This document shows positions 4,938 to 5,470 of a DNA stretch of 5,470 bases, piece after piece. The DNA comes from Actinomycetes bacterium. Its GTDB lineage: Bacteria; Actinomycetota; Acidimicrobiia; Acidimicrobiales; RAAP-2. Below the pieces are notes generated by a model. It did no database searches. It was not told the DNA's origin and worked only from the letters and a program-made list of their open reading frames with translations. The stretch covers positions 1 through 5,470 of the forward strand of contig JAJYWG010000064.1 of the NCBI GenBank assembly GCA_021791615.1, written 5' to 3'. Within the stretch, counting starts at the first letter, position 1. Each line of letters opens with the position of its first letter. Both the position numbers and the translations under genes were made by a program.

Positions 4938-5143
4938 GCGGCGTCGTAGCGCTCGACCAGCCCGGGATCCACCGGGCCGAACTCGGCGTCGAGGTCGTCG
5001 AGGTAGCCACCGAGGGCCTCCCGCTCCAGCTCGGCCTCGACCGCCCGGGCGACGAAACCGCTCAACGGGCGGCCCTCCAACCGCGCCTCGACCCTGCGGG
5101 CCAGGTTCTCCTCCACGCTCACCGACCACTTCCGCACGGCCAC
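4928..5143 (-). CDS. vapB: VapB-like ribbon-helix-helix antitoxin
   Basis: This 71-residue protein begins VAVRKWSVSVEENLARRVEARL and continues RPLSGFVARAVEAELERE. It has one beta strand and two helices of the ribbon-helix-helix type at residues 3-45, followed by an acidic tail (GYLDDLDAEFGPVDPGLVERYDAAWP) that would wrap the toxin. It neutralises VapC and normally represses its own promoter. GTG 5143 is preferred because a -10 box TAGGAT lies seven bases upstream, which would give a leaderless message; GTG 5137 in frame is the alternative. The gene follows the integrase stop by 10 bases and overlaps vapC by 10. No damage is visible. Confidence 0.85.
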   Translation of the reverse strand: MAVRKWSVSVEENLARRVEARLEGRPLSGFVARAVEAELEREALGGYLDDLDAEFGPVDPGLVERYDAAWP

Positions 5144-5150
5144 GCTGCCA

Positions 5151-5167
5151 ATCCTACCCTGGTAGGA
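5151..5167 (-). promoter_or_regulatory. vapBC promoter -10 and palindromic operator
   Basis: TCCTACC (5152-5158) and GGTAGGA (5161-5167) form a perfect 7-bp inverted repeat with a 2-bp centre. Its left half includes most of TAGGAT (minus strand, 5156-5151), a full TANNNT -10 box seven bases before GTG 5143. A VapB-VapC complex bound here would cover the -10, the classical TA autoregulation layout. The integrase stop codon TAG (5156-5154) is the same bases as the start of the -10. No clear -35 is seen. Confidence 0.65.
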
Positions 5168-5470
5168 CCGAGCGTGGCCGTGGGGGCGTCCCGAAGAACC
5201 GGGCGCCGAGCAGCTCGGCCGCCGCCCGGTCGGCCTCCGGCACGGCCCGGGCGTAGGCGGCCAGGGTGAGGCGAGGATCGGAGTGACCCAGCCGGCTCTG
5301 AGCGGTCTTGATGTCGACGCCCGCCGCCACCAATGCGGTGGCCTGTTGGCCCGGCGCAGGTCGTGGAAGCCGGCGCCCGGCACGCCGGCGGCGGCTGCGG
5401 CCGACACCCAGAGGCGGTGACGCCAGTGGGAGTAGTCCAGCGGGGCGCCCGCCCGGGGCGGTGAACACCA
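5154..5470 (-). pseudogene. int: Tyrosine recombinase (integrase), 3' part, with two compensating frameshifts
   Basis: This is the C-terminal catalytic domain of a phage/ICE-type site-specific integrase; the 5' part lies outside the window. In translation order, VFTAP is in one frame. LDYSHWRHRLWVSAAAAAG and FHDLRRAN (HxxR motif, 5354-5365) are in a second frame. ATALVAAGVDIKTAQSRLGHS and AAYARAV are back in the first, giving the catalytic His in LGHS (5283-5285) and the nucleophile Tyr at 5253-5255. The first shift fits one extra base in CCC 5452-5454; the second, at about 5343-5344, fits two extra bases or one missing. They cancel, so a single frame stays open, but its middle is scrambled and lacks the HxxR arginine. 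TAG 5156-5154 ends the gene, 10 bases before vapB. It is presumed to recombine at the tRNA-Pro site at 4397-4438. Confidence 0.8.

Noticed and set aside
4330..5010. 226-residue minus-strand open frame
   Set aside because: Its Arg/Gly/Pro-rich translation overlaps vapC and the tRNA fragment; it is a frame shadow of vapC.

Overview
The window is high-GC DNA with GTG/TTG starts, SD-poor leaderless-looking promoters and actinobacterial-type proteins. This points to an actinomycete-like bacterium (Actinomycetota); nothing fixes the genus. It reads as an accessory, mobile-DNA region. It contains an insertion sequence, two toxin-antitoxin (TA) loci, a tRNA-derived attachment site and the 3' end of a tyrosine integrase. 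At least three genes carry frameshifts, so either the region is decaying or the assembly has indel errors.

Layout, left to right. Positions 3-116 hold the C-terminal end of an unrecognised protein. Positions 215-265 hold a short scrap that resembles the N-terminus of a mandelate racemase/muconate lactonising (enolase superfamily) enzyme and then stops matching. Positions 447-1896 are a complete IS256-family element with 27-bp imperfect terminal inverted repeats. Its transposase (518-1845) has all three DDE residues but is split by a -1 frameshift at a run of six Cs (1162-1167). No target-site duplication is visible. A DUF2293-type protein follows (1986-2645).

Positions 2772-4073 form a two-gene AbiE-like (type IV) TA operon: a winged-helix AbiEi-like antitoxin, then an overlapping nucleotidyltransferase AbiEii/MenT-like toxin. 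The antitoxin gene is interrupted by an 11-bp tandem duplication exactly inside the helix-turn-helix. Removing one copy restores a perfect frame. The toxin gene looks intact.

Positions 4074-4396 are non-coding and structured: hairpins, a helically phased series of 11-bp repeats, and a long inverted repeat. They lead into 4397-4438, the 3' part of a tRNA-Pro (anticodon CGG) from anticodon loop to discriminator base. This has the form of an integrative element's attachment core. To its right, on the minus strand, are vapC (4527-4937), vapB (4928-5143) and the 3' end of a tyrosine recombinase gene (5154 to the window edge). The vapBC promoter and a perfect 7-2-7 bp operator-like palindrome overlap the integrase stop codon.

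Inferred working picture: 4256-5470 is the integration module of an integrative element that uses tRNA-Pro(CGG), as pSAM2 is known to do. The vapBC pair sits between attachment site and integrase and probably stabilises the element. The AbiE-like operon, DUF2293 gene and IS are cargo. Because the tRNA lacks its 5' half while repeats lie on one side and int on the other, the site looks like an attP (excised or circular form) or the junction of two tandem elements, not a simple attL.
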